A model generated the notes under the pieces. It did not search any database. It was not told where the DNA came from and saw nothing but the letters and a program-made list of their open reading frames with translations. Positions 34,674-45,239 of a stretch of 64,000 bases of DNA are shown piece by piece. The stretch is from positions 116,797 through 180,796 of the forward strand of contig NZ_JALKAP010000008.1 of assembly GCF_023016045.1 (NCBI RefSeq), read 5' to 3'. Every line of letters begins with the position of its first letter. Positions within the stretch are counted from its first letter, which is position 1. The position numbers and the translations under genes are program-made. Source of the DNA: Marinobacter sp. S6332 (GTDB lineage: Bacteria; Pseudomonadota; Gammaproteobacteria; Pseudomonadales; Oleiphilaceae).

Positions 34674-36566
34674 ATGACAGTAGAAACACAAAAGGAAACT
34701 CTAGGATTCCAGACCGAAGTAAAACAACTACTTCACCTGATGATCCATTCCCTGTACTCAAACAAAGAAATCTTCCTCCGCGAACTGATTTCCAACGCCT
34801 CCGACGCAGCCGACAAAATGCGCTTTGCCGCAGTCAAAGACGACGGCCTCTACGAAGGCGACTCAGAGCTACAAATCCGCCTCGACTTCGACAAAGACGC
34901 CAACACCATTACCCTGACCGACAACGGCATCGGCATGAGCCGCGAAGACGTTGTTCAGAACCTGGGCACCATCGCCCGCTCCGGCACCGCAGAATTCCTC
35001 AAACAGCTCTCCGGTGACGAAAAGAAAGACAGCAAACTGATCGGCCAATTCGGCGTAGGCTTCTATTCTGCTTTCATCGTTGCCGACAAAGTGGACGTAT
35101 TCACCCGCCGCGCGGGTGCCCCTGCAGAAGAAGGCGTACATTGGCAATCCACCGGTGATGGCGAATTTACCATCGAACAAGTTGCCCGCGAAAAGCGCGG
35201 CACTGAAATCGTTATCCACCTGAAGCCAGACGCTACCGAATTTGCCGATGGCTTCCGCCTACGCAACTTGGTCAAAAAGTACTCTGATCACATCTCCTTC
35301 CCGGTCATCATGAAATCCGAGCCGACCGAAGAAGGCGAAGAGCCCAAAGACGAAACCGTCAACGACGCAACAGCGCTTTGGACCCTACCCCGTACCGAAA
35401 TCAAAGACGAAGAATACAAAGAGTTCTACAAGCACATCGCTCACGACTTTGAAGACCCGCTTACTTGGTCCCATAACAAAGTGGAAGGCAAGTTAGACTA
35501 CACCAGCCTGCTGTACATCCCGGCCCGCGCTCCGTTCGACATGTATAACCGTGATGCGCCCCGAGGCTTGAAGCTTTACGTGCAGCGCGTATTCATCATG
35601 GACGACGCAGAGCAGTTCCTGCCGTTGTACCTGCGTTTCGCCAAGGGTGTGGTGGACTCAAACGACCTGTCCCTGAACGTTTCTCGTGAGATTCTGCAGA
35701 ACGACTCCACGGTGGACAGCATCCGCACCGCGCTCACAAAGCGTGTGCTAGACATGCTCTCCAAGCTGTCGAAGAAAGATGCGGACGAGTACCAGAAGTT
35801 CTGGAACGAGTTTGGCGCCGTGCTCAAGGAAGGCCCTGCAGAAGATTTTAGCAACCGCGAGAAAATTGCTGGCCTGCTGCGCTTTGCTTCAACCCACACA
35901 GGTGAGAACGCCCAGAATGTCTCTTTGGACCAATACATCGAGCGCATGAAAGAAGGTCAGAGCAAGATCTATTACATCACTGCTGACAACTTCATGGCCG
36001 CCAAGAGCAGCCCGCATCTGGAAGTTTTCCACAAGAAAGGCATCGAAGTGCTGATCCTCTCCGATCGTATCGACGAATGGATGATGGGCTACCTCAACGA
36101 GTACAACGAAAAGCAGTTTCAAGACGTTGCCCGTGGCGATCTTGATCTGGGTGATGTGGAAACCGAAGAAGACAAAAAGCACAAAGAAGAAGCGGCCGAA
36201 GAGCACAAAGAGCTGCTGGAACGCATCAAGACGGCCCTCACTGACCGGGTTCAGGAAGTGCGCGTAACCAACCGCCTAACGGATTCTCCTGCGTGCTTGG
36301 TAACGGGCGACTTTGATATGGGTGCCCAAATGAAAAAGATCATGGAAGCGGCGGGCCAGAAGGTTCCGGATAGCAAGCCGATCTTTGAAATTAACGTGGA
36401 TCACCCGCTGGTTCAGCGCCTTGAAAGCGAGAAGGGCGATGAGCGCTTCAACGAGCTCTCTGCTGTGCTTCTGGACCAAGCTACACTGGCCAGCGGCGAG
36501 CAGTTGCAAGACCCGGGTGCTTACGTTTCCCGCTTGAACCGTTTGTTGCTGGAACTGGCTAACTAA
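34674..36566 (+). CDS. htpG: Chaperone HtpG (Hsp90)
   Basis: A 630-residue bacterial Hsp90. The N-terminal GHKL ATPase motifs are present: [18 protein letters not shown] and [11 protein letters not shown]. The middle domain has the catalytic-loop arginine region ([13 protein letters not shown]), and the C-terminal dimerisation domain follows. The start at 34674 follows GGAG and the family N-terminus begins here; an upstream in-frame stretch is part of the palindromic repeat and is rejected. Expression is probably heat-inducible from the sigma32 promoter through a long structured leader. Confidence 0.97.
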   Translation: MTVETQKETLGFQTEVKQLLHLMIHSLYSNKEIFLRELISNASDAADKMRFAAVKDDGLYEGDSELQIRLDFDKDANTITLTDNGIGMSREDVVQNLGTIARSGTAEFLKQLSGDEKKDSKLIGQFGVGFYSAFIVADKVDVFTRRAGAPAEEGVHWQSTGDGEFTIEQVAREKRGTEIVIHLKPDATEFADGFRLRNLVKKYSDHISFPVIMKSEPTEEGEEPKDETVNDATALWTLPRTEIKDEEYKEFYKHIAHDFEDPLTWSHNKVEGKLDYTSLLYIPARAPFDMYNRDAPRGLKLYVQRVFIMDDAEQFLPLYLRFAKGVVDSNDLSLNVSREILQNDSTVDSIRTALTKRVLDMLSKLSKKDADEYQKFWNEFGAVLKEGPAEDFSNREKIAGLLRFASTHTGENAQNVSLDQYIERMKEGQSKIYYITADNFMAAKSSPHLEVFHKKGIEVLILSDRIDEWMMGYLNEYNEKQFQDVARGDLDLGDVETEEDKKHKEEAAEEHKELLERIKTALTDRVQEVRVTNRLTDSPACLVTGDFDMGAQMKKIMEAAGQKVPDSKPIFEINVDHPLVQRLESEKGDERFNELSAVLLDQATLASGEQLQDPGAYVSRLNRLLLELAN

Positions 36567-36571
36567 GCCCC

Positions 36572-36790
36572 ATGCATCAGATTATTGTGGACATAAGCAT
36601 CAGCCCTGATGAGTGGATAAAGCTCTATCAGGGCATTGCTACCGATGTTCACACCCGGGCCCGGGACGGACGCTCAGTCCGTTTCCCGGCCCGTATCCTC
36701 TCCCGATTCTACCTACGCGACGGCGTTCGTGGCTCCTTCCGAATCGTGTTCAATGAGCAAGGTAAATTTGAATTCATTGAGCGTATTTAA
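36572..36790 (+). CDS. DUF2835 family protein
   Basis: A 72-residue protein that matches DUF2835: an N-terminal strand, the YQG...VHTRARDGRSVRFPARIL core and a C-terminal GSFRIVFNEQGKFEFIERI. Function is unknown. It starts five bases after the htpG stop and is probably cotranscribed with it. Confidence 0.85.
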   Translation: MHQIIVDISISPDEWIKLYQGIATDVHTRARDGRSVRFPARILSRFYLRDGVRGSFRIVFNEQGKFEFIERI

Positions 36791-36976
36791 TGATTCTCCT
36801 TTATTAATAGTTAAAAGCTTTAGTGCTCTTTTCCGGAATTGATTATCCAAGCTGCGGTTGTAGTGCTTCAATATTGTTACGCGCTTACACCGAAACGAGT
36901 GATTGCGGAGGCTTTAGTATCGCCAAGTCTCGGTATAAGCTGATTAGTGGCGTTATGAACTTCAGAGGAATTGACC

Positions 36977-38491
36977 ATGACTGATGAAAAATCGAATAAA
37001 AGCAAATGTCCGGTGTCACACCTTACAACGGCCTTTGGTGCTCCGGTAGTAGACAACCAGAACTCAATGACTGCTGGCAAGCGTGGGCCTGTGCTGGTTC
37101 AAGATGTGTGGCTCAACGAAAAACTCGCCAATTTCGTGCGTGAGGTCATTCCTGAGCGCCGTATGCACGCCAAAGGCTCCGGTGCATTCGGTACGTTTAC
37201 CGTAACCAACGATATCACCCGCTACACACGCGCTAAAATTTTCAGTGAAGTCGGGAAGAAGACCGAAATGTTTGCCCGCTTCAGCACCGTGGCAGGGGAG
37301 CGGGGCGCGGCCGACGCCGAGCGGGACATTCGCGGCTTTGCGCTCAAGTTCTATACCGAAGAGGGCAACTGGGACATGGTGGGTAACAACACACCTGTGT
37401 TCTTCTTGCGGGATGCCAAAAAGTTTCCAGACCTGAATAAAGCAGTAAAACGCGATCCGAAAACCAACATGCGTTCGCCCACCAACAATTGGGATTTCTG
37501 GACGCTGCTGCCCGAAGCTCTGCATCAGGTAACTGTGGTCATGTCCGATCGCGGTATTCCCAAGAGCTACCGGCACATGCATGGTTTTGGCAGCCACACA
37601 TACAGCTTCTGGAACGAAGCAGGTGAGCGCTACTGGGTGAAATTCCACTTCAGAACCCAGCAGGGCATTGAGAATTTGACCGACGCCGAGGCAGCAGCGA
37701 TTGTTGCTGATGACCGGGAAAGCCATCAGCGGGATCTTTTTGAAGCGATTGAGCGTGAAGACTTCCCGCGCTGGAAAATGTATGTGCAGGTGATGCCGGA
37801 AGCCGATGCGGAAACTTACCACGTGCACCCGTTTGATCTGACCAAGGTTTGGCCAAAAGGGGACTACCCGCTCATCGAGGTAGGCGAGTTTGAGCTAAAC
37901 CGGAATCCAGAAAACTATCATATGGATGTTGAGCAAGCAGCATTCTCGCCATCGAATCTCGTTCCTGGTATAAGCGTGTCCCCGGACAAGATGCTTCAGA
38001 CGCGCCTGATCAATTACCCCGATTCGCAAAGGTACCGTTTGGGCGTAAACTATCAGCAGGTGCCGGTGAATGCAGCTAAATGTCCGGTTATGAGTAACCA
38101 CCGAGATGGTCTTGGCCGGATGGATGGCAACTACGGCAGTTTGCCGCATTATCAACCGAACAGCTTTGGCCAGTGGAAGGATCAGCCTGAATACGCAGAG
38201 CCGCCGCTGAAGATCGACGGCAATGCGGCCATGTTCGATTTCCGCGAGGATGATGACGATTATTACAGCCAGCCGCGAGCACTCTTTCAGTTAATGACGC
38301 CCGCGCAACAGCAGGTATTGTTTGAAAATACAGGGCGAAACATGGGGGACGCTCCGGATTTTATCAAGCAGCGCCATATCGACAACTGCACCCGTTGCGA
38401 CCGGGCTTATGGCGAAGGGGTTGCCAAGGCTCTGGGTATGTCGGTCAAGTCGCCTGATGAACTGTCTGCTGACCCCGAATTAGATGAGTAA
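36977..38491 (+). CDS. Monofunctional haem catalase (clade 3)
   Basis: A 504-residue small-subunit haem catalase that disproportionates hydrogen peroxide. [12 protein letters not shown] carries the distal histidine, [16 protein letters not shown] the distal asparagine, and [14 protein letters not shown] the proximal haem-ligand tyrosine. In that last motif Asn stands before Tyr where Ser or Ala is commoner. The ATG at 36977 follows AGAGGA. The C-terminus has an unusual cluster of cysteines ([13 protein letters not shown]). I found no confident OxyR site in the 186-base upstream gap. Confidence 0.95.
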   Translation: MTDEKSNKSKCPVSHLTTAFGAPVVDNQNSMTAGKRGPVLVQDVWLNEKLANFVREVIPERRMHAKGSGAFGTFTVTNDITRYTRAKIFSEVGKKTEMFARFSTVAGERGAADAERDIRGFALKFYTEEGNWDMVGNNTPVFFLRDAKKFPDLNKAVKRDPKTNMRSPTNNWDFWTLLPEALHQVTVVMSDRGIPKSYRHMHGFGSHTYSFWNEAGERYWVKFHFRTQQGIENLTDAEAAAIVADDRESHQRDLFEAIEREDFPRWKMYVQVMPEADAETYHVHPFDLTKVWPKGDYPLIEVGEFELNRNPENYHMDVEQAAFSPSNLVPGISVSPDKMLQTRLINYPDSQRYRLGVNYQQVPVNAAKCPVMSNHRDGLGRMDGNYGSLPHYQPNSFGQWKDQPEYAEPPLKIDGNAAMFDFREDDDDYYSQPRALFQLMTPAQQQVLFENTGRNMGDAPDFIKQRHIDNCTRCDRAYGEGVAKALGMSVKSPDELSADPELDE

Positions 38492-38540
38492 AGTCGGTCG
38501 GCGATAAAAGCCCTCACGAGAAGTGAAGCGGTTCGTAAAC

Positions 38541-38576
38541 TGCGCGGTTGTCTTTTGGGCTTCCGCGCATTTTTAA
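38541..38576 (+). terminator. Terminator of the catalase gene
   Basis: TGCGCGG (38541-38547) and CCGCGCA (38563-38569) form a stem with a 15-base loop, followed by TTTTTAATTT. It ends the catalase transcript about 25 bases before dusC. Confidence 0.78.
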
Positions 38577-38597
38577 TTTGGAATTTATGGAGACCCT

Positions 38598-39575
38598 ATG
38601 CGGATCATTCTTGCCCCGATGGAAGGGCTGGTTGATGCACCTATTCGCGAAACGCTTACGAAAGTAGGCGGGATCGACCGGTGCGTGACGGAGTTTATCC
38701 GTGTGACCCACAGCATGTTGCCGCCAAGGGTCTTTTATAAGTTCGCGCCGGAACTGCACAACCAGTCACTCACGCAAGTGGGCACTCCGGTGGCGGTCCA
38801 GCTTTTGGGTTCAGACCCCGAACAAATGGGCTGGCACGGCCGTAAAGCCTCAGAATTGGGTGCGACACAGGTAGATATCAACTTTGGTTGCCCTGCGAAA
38901 ACGGTGAATAAGCACAAGGGCGGGTGTGTGCTTATGCGTGAGCCGGAGTTAATGTATGACATTGTCGCCGCTGTGCGCAAAGCGGTGCCTGCAGGCGTGC
39001 CGGTAACGGCAAAAATGCGTTTGGGGTATGACGATCGCTCTATGGGCGTAGCCTGTGCTCAGGCATTGGAAGCTGCCGGGGCGGAAGAGATCGTTATCCA
39101 TGCTCGGAGCAAGGTGGATGGCTATAAGCCGCCAGCCTATTGGGAAGAAATTGCCAAAGCCCGGGAAGCGGTAAAAGCCAAAGTTATTGCCAACGGCGAA
39201 ATTTGGACGGTTGCGGACTACTGGCGTTGCCGTGAGGTGTCCGGTTGTGAGGACGTGATGATCGGCCGCGGCTTGATAGCAAGGCCGGATCTCGCACGCA
39301 AGATCAAAGCCAGCCAACAGGGTGTTGAGGTTGCAGACATGACTTGGCCAGAGGCAGCAGCGCTGGTTCGGGAGTACGCAGAAGTGCTGCAAGGTTGGTT
39401 GGAAGACAAGTACGTGACTGGCCGTATCAAACAATGGATGAACTTCCTGCGTCAAGGCTTCCCAGAGGCTGAGGCCATCTGGCAGGATGCCCGCAAAATC
39501 CGTGACGTGGCACTCATGTTCGCCTGCCTCGAACAAGGCATAACTTCATCACGGAACGCTACTCGAGCAGCCTGA
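38598..39575 (+). CDS. dusC: tRNA-dihydrouridine(16) synthase
   Basis: A 325-residue FMN-dependent Dus enzyme. LAPMEGLVDAPIR is the N-terminal FMN strand, VDINFGCPAKTVNKHKGG carries the catalytic cysteine, and VIHARSKVDGYKPPA is typical of DusC rather than DusA or DusB. It reduces U16 in tRNA. The ATG follows GGAG. It lies directly downstream of the catalase terminator and is a separate unit. Confidence 0.94.
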   Translation: MRIILAPMEGLVDAPIRETLTKVGGIDRCVTEFIRVTHSMLPPRVFYKFAPELHNQSLTQVGTPVAVQLLGSDPEQMGWHGRKASELGATQVDINFGCPAKTVNKHKGGCVLMREPELMYDIVAAVRKAVPAGVPVTAKMRLGYDDRSMGVACAQALEAAGAEEIVIHARSKVDGYKPPAYWEEIAKAREAVKAKVIANGEIWTVADYWRCREVSGCEDVMIGRGLIARPDLARKIKASQQGVEVADMTWPEAAALVREYAEVLQGWLEDKYVTGRIKQWMNFLRQGFPEAEAIWQDARKIRDVALMFACLEQGITSSRNATRAA

Positions 39576-39699
39576 AGCTTCTTTTTTTGATTACATCTCC
39601 CTCGTTCTTCCTGATTGCGAACTACACTGGTACAGAGTTGTCCTGTGTTCGTATTTTCTGTGGAGAGCAAAAAACAAAACCATTTAGGGGAGTTCTTTG

Positions 39700-40692
39700 A
39701 TGTCCAAAAAAATGAAATTCGGGGCCTTTAGAGGCCTAGTAAGCGGAATTTTTCTGTCGCTCGGGCTGGTGTCTGGCACGGGTGCTGCGGAGGGTGATGT
39801 TAAGGTCACACCGTTGGGAAGCCATGATGGCGAGTTCTGTGCTCTGGATCGGGCCATGGTTTTTGAAGATCCTAACGGTACGCGTATTCTTTACGATGCC
39901 GGTCGCACAGTGGCAGGCCCTGATGACCCCCGCCTTGGCGAAATTGATGTAGTTCTGGTGTCGCATATGCATGGCGACCATCTGGGCGATCGCCGTATCA
40001 AAGAAACCAACGCCGGTAATTGCGGCGGGCCAGCGTTCCCGGTGGTTACACTGCCTCAATCCAACACCGTAGACATTGCGGTGAAAAAAAATGCAAAAAT
40101 TATAACTGGCAGCGAGATGCCGGCATTTTTTGCCGCCAAGCTGAAAGATTCGGGCGGCGATCCGGCCAACTCCATGTTGGTGCGCTTCGGTGGAGAGTTA
40201 AAAGTGGGCGGTGTAGCTATCACTACCGTACCGGCAGTTCACAGTAATGGGGTTGCACCATCGTTTCTCACCGGTCCGCTGGCGGAATATCTGCAAGCCG
40301 CAGGCGTTGGCGCAAGTGTTGGGCCCCCGACTGGTTACATACTGACCTTTTCAAATGGTCTGGTGGTTTACCTCTCCGGGGACACTGGTATTACAGCCGA
40401 GCAGAAATTGGTGGTGAACGACCACTATGGAGCAGAGTTGGTGGTAATGAATATTGGCGATAACTATACCACCGGACCCAAAGAGGCCGCTTATGTGATC
40501 AATGATTTGATCAATCCAAAATCGGTCATTGCCTCCCACGCCAATGAACCCGCTACATCCGGTGGAAAGTTGAAACGAGGCTCGAAAACGGCCTTGTTCG
40601 GGGATTTGGTAAATGTCCCAATGCACGTACCGTTGAGTGGACGCATTATCGCCTTCAACGGTGACGGCGGTTGTACTGTTGGGTGTGACTGA
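39700..40692 (+). CDS. Secreted MBL-fold metallo-hydrolase
   Basis: A 330-residue protein with a signal peptide (cleavage near GTGAA, about residue 28). The mature part is a metallo-beta-lactamase fold with the HMHGDHLGD motif, the second metal histidine in PAVHSNG, and the aspartate in YLSGDTG. The sequence looks closer to UlaG-like hydrolases than to beta-lactamases. Substrate unknown. The start at 39700 follows AGGGGAG. Confidence 0.85.
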   Translation: MSKKMKFGAFRGLVSGIFLSLGLVSGTGAAEGDVKVTPLGSHDGEFCALDRAMVFEDPNGTRILYDAGRTVAGPDDPRLGEIDVVLVSHMHGDHLGDRRIKETNAGNCGGPAFPVVTLPQSNTVDIAVKKNAKIITGSEMPAFFAAKLKDSGGDPANSMLVRFGGELKVGGVAITTVPAVHSNGVAPSFLTGPLAEYLQAAGVGASVGPPTGYILTFSNGLVVYLSGDTGITAEQKLVVNDHYGAELVVMNIGDNYTTGPKEAAYVINDLINPKSVIASHANEPATSGGKLKRGSKTALFGDLVNVPMHVPLSGRIIAFNGDGGCTVGCD

Positions 40693-40694
40693 AC

Positions 40695-41708
40695 TCAGTC
40701 TTCCATACCTGCTTTATACCTCCCGGAACAGGCAGCGCCGTTAAGTTTGGCTCGCTTGAGCATGGCATTTTGGGTGGCGCCTGCGTTGTCCAGATTGCCT
40801 GCCCAGGCTCGTTGTGCGGGCTCTTGCAGAGCCCTGCCATAGGAAAAGCTCAAATTCCAGGGCTGATGGCCAAGGCTGTTCATGGCGTTTAAGTTTAGCG
40901 TGGCTTCTTCAGGAGTTTGCCCCCCGGAAAGAAAGTTAATGCCTGGCACCGCAGCAGGGACCACTCTGCGAAATACCTGCAAGGTTGCCTTAGCTACTTC
41001 CTCCGGAGACGCCTTTGCGCATGCATTGCCAGGTGTAACCATGCTGGGCTTTAGTATGATGGCTTCGAGAAATACACGGTGCCTGCGGAGTGCGTTGAAA
41101 ACTTCTGTTATTACAGCCTCGTTTACTTCTGCAGAACGCTCAATTGAATGATCGCCATCGATCAGCACTTCCGGCTCCACAATAGGCACAATGCCAATAG
41201 CCTGACAAAGCGCGGCATAGCGGGCCAGCATTTCGGCGTTGGCTTCGACTGCCTGTTGCGAGGGTAGTGTCGCAGATACGTTATATACAGCACGCCACTT
41301 GGCAAAGCGGGCGCCTTGGCTTTTGTAGGTTTCCAGACGTTCGTCCAGACCATCCAAACCATAGGTGATCTCGTCACCGGGGGCGTTCACCAGAGGCTTT
41401 TTACCTTTATCCACTTTAATGCCCGGTACTATGCCCTGACTTTCCAATAGCTTTGGCATAGGGATATTATCCAAACTGATTTGGCCAAGAGTTTCCTCAA
41501 AAAGAATAACGCCGCTTATGAAGTCGCCAAGGCCTTCTGGGGAGAAGATCAGGCTACGGTATTCCCGCCTTTTGTCTTCTGTAGATTCAACACCAACAGC
41601 CGTGAAGCGTTTAGCGATAGTGGGGTGGCTTTCGTCAGCGGCAAGAATACCTTTGCCCGGCTGAACAAGCTTTTCAATTGTCGAAAGCAGTTCCTTATGA
41701 ATACTCAT
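40695..41708 (-). CDS. Class I fructose-bisphosphate aldolase
   Basis: A 337-residue class I (Schiff-base) aldolase of the eukaryote-like group, catalysing cleavage of fructose 1,6-bisphosphate. Markers are GKGILAADES near the N-terminus, EPEVLIDGDHS, EAIILKPSMVTPG with the active-site lysine and LSGGQTPEEATLNLNAMN. No metal is needed. It ends two bases from the convergent MBL gene and is divergent from the AAR-like gene. Confidence 0.94.
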   Translation of the reverse strand: MSIHKELLSTIEKLVQPGKGILAADESHPTIAKRFTAVGVESTEDKRREYRSLIFSPEGLGDFISGVILFEETLGQISLDNIPMPKLLESQGIVPGIKVDKGKKPLVNAPGDEITYGLDGLDERLETYKSQGARFAKWRAVYNVSATLPSQQAVEANAEMLARYAALCQAIGIVPIVEPEVLIDGDHSIERSAEVNEAVITEVFNALRRHRVFLEAIILKPSMVTPGNACAKASPEEVAKATLQVFRRVVPAAVPGINFLSGGQTPEEATLNLNAMNSLGHQPWNLSFSYGRALQEPAQRAWAGNLDNAGATQNAMLKRAKLNGAACSGRYKAGMED

Positions 41709-41889
41709 GCTGCCTCTTATCTCATCGTTAATATGTTAGCGCATTGAAAGGTTCTCATCTCACTAGTGTAGACCGTTCATTCAACTCAGGCGGCAGGTGC
41801 CGGTGATAATTTGATCTGCGTTAACGCAGTCACGCACGCAATGTCCTACGCTTACCGAAATGGCTGCACAACTAAAACAAGGATGAATT

Positions 41890-43968
41890 ATGAAAACTGT
41901 TATTAGCGTAAGCCAAGGCTCTTCGGAATACGATTACGATCTAGAAACCGAGTTTTTGGGGCAGTCGTTTCGGGTTATTCGCGCAGGAACTGATGGGGAC
42001 CTTTCTCGCGCTGTCGCACTTCTGAAAACCTACCACGAACGCGCCGATGCATTCGGCCTCAGTATGGTTTCTGACCATTATCAGGTCGGCTCAGTAAAAC
42101 TGGAGCATCCGGATACCGCCAAGCTTGAAGCCTGTATTCCGGACAAACCGATCACCAGTGGAGCTGGGCTGCGCGGTATTCTTCAAGAGTGGGCTGTGCG
42201 CCTTACCCAAACGGAACTGGGGCACTTCTTTGATAACGCTCGGGTTCTCTTCCTGAATGGGCAAGCGGGCTACAGGGTAGCGAAAGCCCTTTCCGAGCAT
42301 ACCGATAACCTGTTTTTTGCCGATCCCTATATGGATTTTGGTGTGCCCCGGATACTTACCTCCCTCAAACAGCTGGAAACATACAGCTCGTTGACTGCGC
42401 CGGTAATGTTCCGCCCGTCAGCCGTTAAGACGCTTGAGGCCGTTCTCCGCACACCGCTGTACCGGCTGGGAGAAGGGTTAATTAAAGGCTCTCTGCATCA
42501 GGCAGCCAAAGATGCCCACGTTATTGTTTCCCATATGGGCGATCTGGCGAACTTTACCGAGAAGGAATTGGACGGCAAAACCATTATCACCTCTCGTGTA
42601 ACGGATGAGGCGATGGATTGGCTGCGTTCCCGTAAGGTTGCCATGGTAGTGGATTACAGCCCATGGCTAGAAGGCAGGCCGCTGGGTGTGAACGTGATGG
42701 AAGCCATGATCAGCGCGGCATTGTCCCGCTCGCCGGAGCAACTGGGTGCTGACGATTATCTGGGCGTGATTCAGAGCTTGGGAATAGAACCCCGAATCTT
42801 GTACCCCAACGGCTACCGGAGGATAAACCGGTTCGCCTTTGTGATTCACCCACTGTCACAGCAGTATCTCACCAAAACCCGGCCTTTAGATTGGGTGGCC
42901 AGCGTGTCACCGCCGCTGGTTATGAACCTTGTGGAAAAAGCTGTGGCTTACGCACCACCGTTTATCTATTCGAAAGTAACCGGTATCAAATCGCCCACGG
43001 GAGACGAGGTAGAAGGTTGGTTGATTACCGTAGGCGGCACGCCGAAAGAGATCATGGCTCACGATCCTGAGTTTACCTACAGCCGTTTGCTGGCGGCCGC
43101 CAACCTTGCTAAAAAACTGGGTGCCCAGATTATGGGGTTGGGAGCATTCACGAAAGTGGTGGGAGACGCAGGTATTACCGTCGCCAAGCGGGCGCCACTG
43201 CCCATCACCACTGGTAACAGCTATAGCGCATCTGGAGCCCTTTGGGCCGCCAAAGATGCGGTGAAAAAATTGGGGCGTGCGCAAATTGGTGAAAACGGAA
43301 AGATGGCTGGCAAGGCCATGGTTGTTGGCGCGACCGGCGCAATAGGGTCTGTATGTGCGCGGTTATTGGCTAAAGCGGTGGATGAGATTTATCTGGCTGC
43401 CCCAGAGCCTGCCAAATTGCTATCCCTTAAAGAAAGCATTGAACAGGAAACCCCCGGCGCTATCGTGCATGTGGCTGGTTCTGCTGACCGTGATATCGAA
43501 GATATGGACATGATTGTGACAGCGACCTCCGGAGCGGGTAAACGAATTCTGGATATCACCAGAGTAAAGCCGGGTTGCGTGATCACAGATGTGGCTCGAC
43601 CTTTGGATATATCGGCAGAAGATGTTGCCAAGCGCCCAGATGTGCTTGTTATCGAATCCGGAGAGGTTCAGCTGCCGGGCGATGTACACATGAAAAATAT
43701 CGGCTTGCCCGCTGGAGTTGCCTACGCCTGCTTGGCGGAAACCATCGTGTTGGCGCTGGAAGGGCGGTTCGAAAATTTCACGCTTGGCCGTAACATCGAG
43801 TGGGAAAAAGTGCGGGATATTTATAAGCTTGGTCTAAAACACGGTATGACGCTGGCGGCTATCTCGGGGGTGAACGGCGTATTCAGTGAGGAAGACTTCG
43901 AGCGGGTGAAAGTGCTGGCGGCTAAAAGCGATGCTGGCGAAACCCTAGACCTTAAAGTGAGCGTTTAA
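41890..43968 (+). CDS. Acyl-ACP-reductase-like dehydrogenase with a long extra N-terminal half
   Basis: A 692-residue protein. From about residue 320 it resembles cyanobacterial long-chain acyl-ACP reductase: LAKKLGAQIMGLGAFTKVVG, ITTGNSYSASGALWAA, a Rossmann motif VVGATGAIGS near residues 478-487, and AYACLAETIVLALEG with Cys614 where that enzyme has its thioester-forming cysteine. Residues 1-320 are unfamiliar but show a faint parallel to the C-terminal half (a DGKTIITS...VVDYSP stretch compared with GCVITDVARPLD), as if from a degenerate duplication. A fatty aldehyde product from acyl-ACP or acyl-CoA is the natural guess. The ATG follows GGAT. Confidence 0.7.
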   Translation: MKTVISVSQGSSEYDYDLETEFLGQSFRVIRAGTDGDLSRAVALLKTYHERADAFGLSMVSDHYQVGSVKLEHPDTAKLEACIPDKPITSGAGLRGILQEWAVRLTQTELGHFFDNARVLFLNGQAGYRVAKALSEHTDNLFFADPYMDFGVPRILTSLKQLETYSSLTAPVMFRPSAVKTLEAVLRTPLYRLGEGLIKGSLHQAAKDAHVIVSHMGDLANFTEKELDGKTIITSRVTDEAMDWLRSRKVAMVVDYSPWLEGRPLGVNVMEAMISAALSRSPEQLGADDYLGVIQSLGIEPRILYPNGYRRINRFAFVIHPLSQQYLTKTRPLDWVASVSPPLVMNLVEKAVAYAPPFIYSKVTGIKSPTGDEVEGWLITVGGTPKEIMAHDPEFTYSRLLAAANLAKKLGAQIMGLGAFTKVVGDAGITVAKRAPLPITTGNSYSASGALWAAKDAVKKLGRAQIGENGKMAGKAMVVGATGAIGSVCARLLAKAVDEIYLAAPEPAKLLSLKESIEQETPGAIVHVAGSADRDIEDMDMIVTATSGAGKRILDITRVKPGCVITDVARPLDISAEDVAKRPDVLVIESGEVQLPGDVHMKNIGLPAGVAYACLAETIVLALEGRFENFTLGRNIEWEKVRDIYKLGLKHGMTLAAISGVNGVFSEEDFERVKVLAAKSDAGETLDLKVSV

Positions 43969-43975
43969 CGCTCGA

Positions 43976-44242
43976 CTACCTGAGCTGGCTGTCTTTACTA
44001 CCCTGGCGGTTAATTCCGCCGGAAGCAGTTTCTTGCTTCTCCAGAGCCGCTTGACAGTTCACACACAAGCGTACACCAGGAATAGCTGTGCGTCGTGCCT
44101 CTGGAATAGGGCAGTCGCATTCTTCACAGAATTCCGCGCTTTTGCCTTTGCCTAGACGGCTGCGTGCCTCGGCTACGGCATCCTCGACACTTGCATCAAT
44201 CTGATCTTGAACGGCCCCATCACGGGTCCAGCCACCAGCCAT
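43976..44242 (-). CDS. ybiI: DksA/TraR-type zinc finger protein (YbiI-like)
   Basis: An 88-residue protein with the DksA/TraR C4 finger (CEECDCPIPEARRTAIPGVRLCVNC) and the C-terminal GSKDSQLR shared with E. coli YbiI, which is also 88 residues. It lacks the coiled-coil tip of true DksA. The start at 44242 (MAGGWTRDGAV) follows GGGAG at seven bases. Role is unclear; family members may contact RNA polymerase's secondary channel. Confidence 0.9.
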   Translation of the reverse strand: MAGGWTRDGAVQDQIDASVEDAVAEARSRLGKGKSAEFCEECDCPIPEARRTAIPGVRLCVNCQAALEKQETASGGINRQGSKDSQLR

Positions 44243-44372
44243 AACCATACTCCCGAGATACATGCACATATTCAGCATACCAAAGCTAAAGTGATCGGGC
44301 TAAGGTGTAGCCTCGTAACTGTTTCTCTGTGAATTTCCGCAGAGTGTTAACATCCAAATAAAAGGAACCAAC

Positions 44373-45140
44373 ATGCTGTCAAAAACAAGCCCGGCCCGCC
44401 GCGGCGGCCGAGGCGGAAAGTGGCCCCTGATTACCGCTTGGCTCGGTGTGGTTTTGCTGATTAGTGCTGGCGCACTGATAGGTTCCTCGGGGCCAGCTTA
44501 TAGAGCTGAGATGATCGCATTGAGTACATCCTTCACATGGCTGCGACAGGGTGCGCAGCTTGCAATGGCCGCCGCAGTGTTTGGTCTTGTAACTCTACTA
44601 CTTGCCGGTGTACTTCGGAGATGGCGCCCAGCGCTTGTGGGAGCGGTGGTGAGCTTGTCTGTGGTTGCAGTGATCGCTATGCCCATGCAAATGAAACAGC
44701 GCGCTCAGAGTGTCCCGCCTATTCACGACATTACAACGGATATGACAAATCCACCTGCTTTTACATTGCTGGCCTCGGCCCGGGAGGAAGCCCCCAATGC
44801 AGTGGAGTACCCGGGAGCGGAAACCGCGCGGCAGCAGCAAGCGGCGTATCCGCAGCTGAAGCCGATTACACTCGATATGCCATTGGCGAGTGCTATGAAC
44901 GCTGCAAAAGTAACTGTTCAAAACCGTGGTTGGGAGATTGCCGGCGTTACCAACAATACTCTGGAAGCTACCGCAACCACCCCTTGGTTCGGCTTTAAAG
45001 ACGACGTGGCCATCCGCATGAAGCAAACCGAGGCTGGTGTACTGGTGGATATGCGATCCGCGTCACGGCTAGGGAAGAGCGACTTGGGTACCAATGCGGA
45101 GCGTATTCAGGCTTTCCTTGAAGACCTGCAAAAGCAATAA
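44373..45140 (+). CDS. DUF1499 domain membrane protein
   Basis: A 255-residue protein with three N-terminal transmembrane helices (about residues 18-38, 58-82 and 88-104) and a C-terminal DUF1499 domain (ATATTPWFGFKDDVAIRM, VDMRSASRLGKSDLGTNAERI). Function is unknown. The ATG follows AAAGGAACC. Confidence 0.86.
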   Translation: MLSKTSPARRGGRGGKWPLITAWLGVVLLISAGALIGSSGPAYRAEMIALSTSFTWLRQGAQLAMAAAVFGLVTLLLAGVLRRWRPALVGAVVSLSVVAVIAMPMQMKQRAQSVPPIHDITTDMTNPPAFTLLASAREEAPNAVEYPGAETARQQQAAYPQLKPITLDMPLASAMNAAKVTVQNRGWEIAGVTNNTLEATATTPWFGFKDDVAIRMKQTEAGVLVDMRSASRLGKSDLGTNAERIQAFLEDLQKQ

Positions 45141-45239
45141 ATCGTTGTTCAGATGCAGTAGGGGTTATACTCTGAGGAATTAGAACATAACGCTTCTTTT
45201 ATCGGGTTGGCGAGCCTGATTCCTTCAGTGTGACCCATA

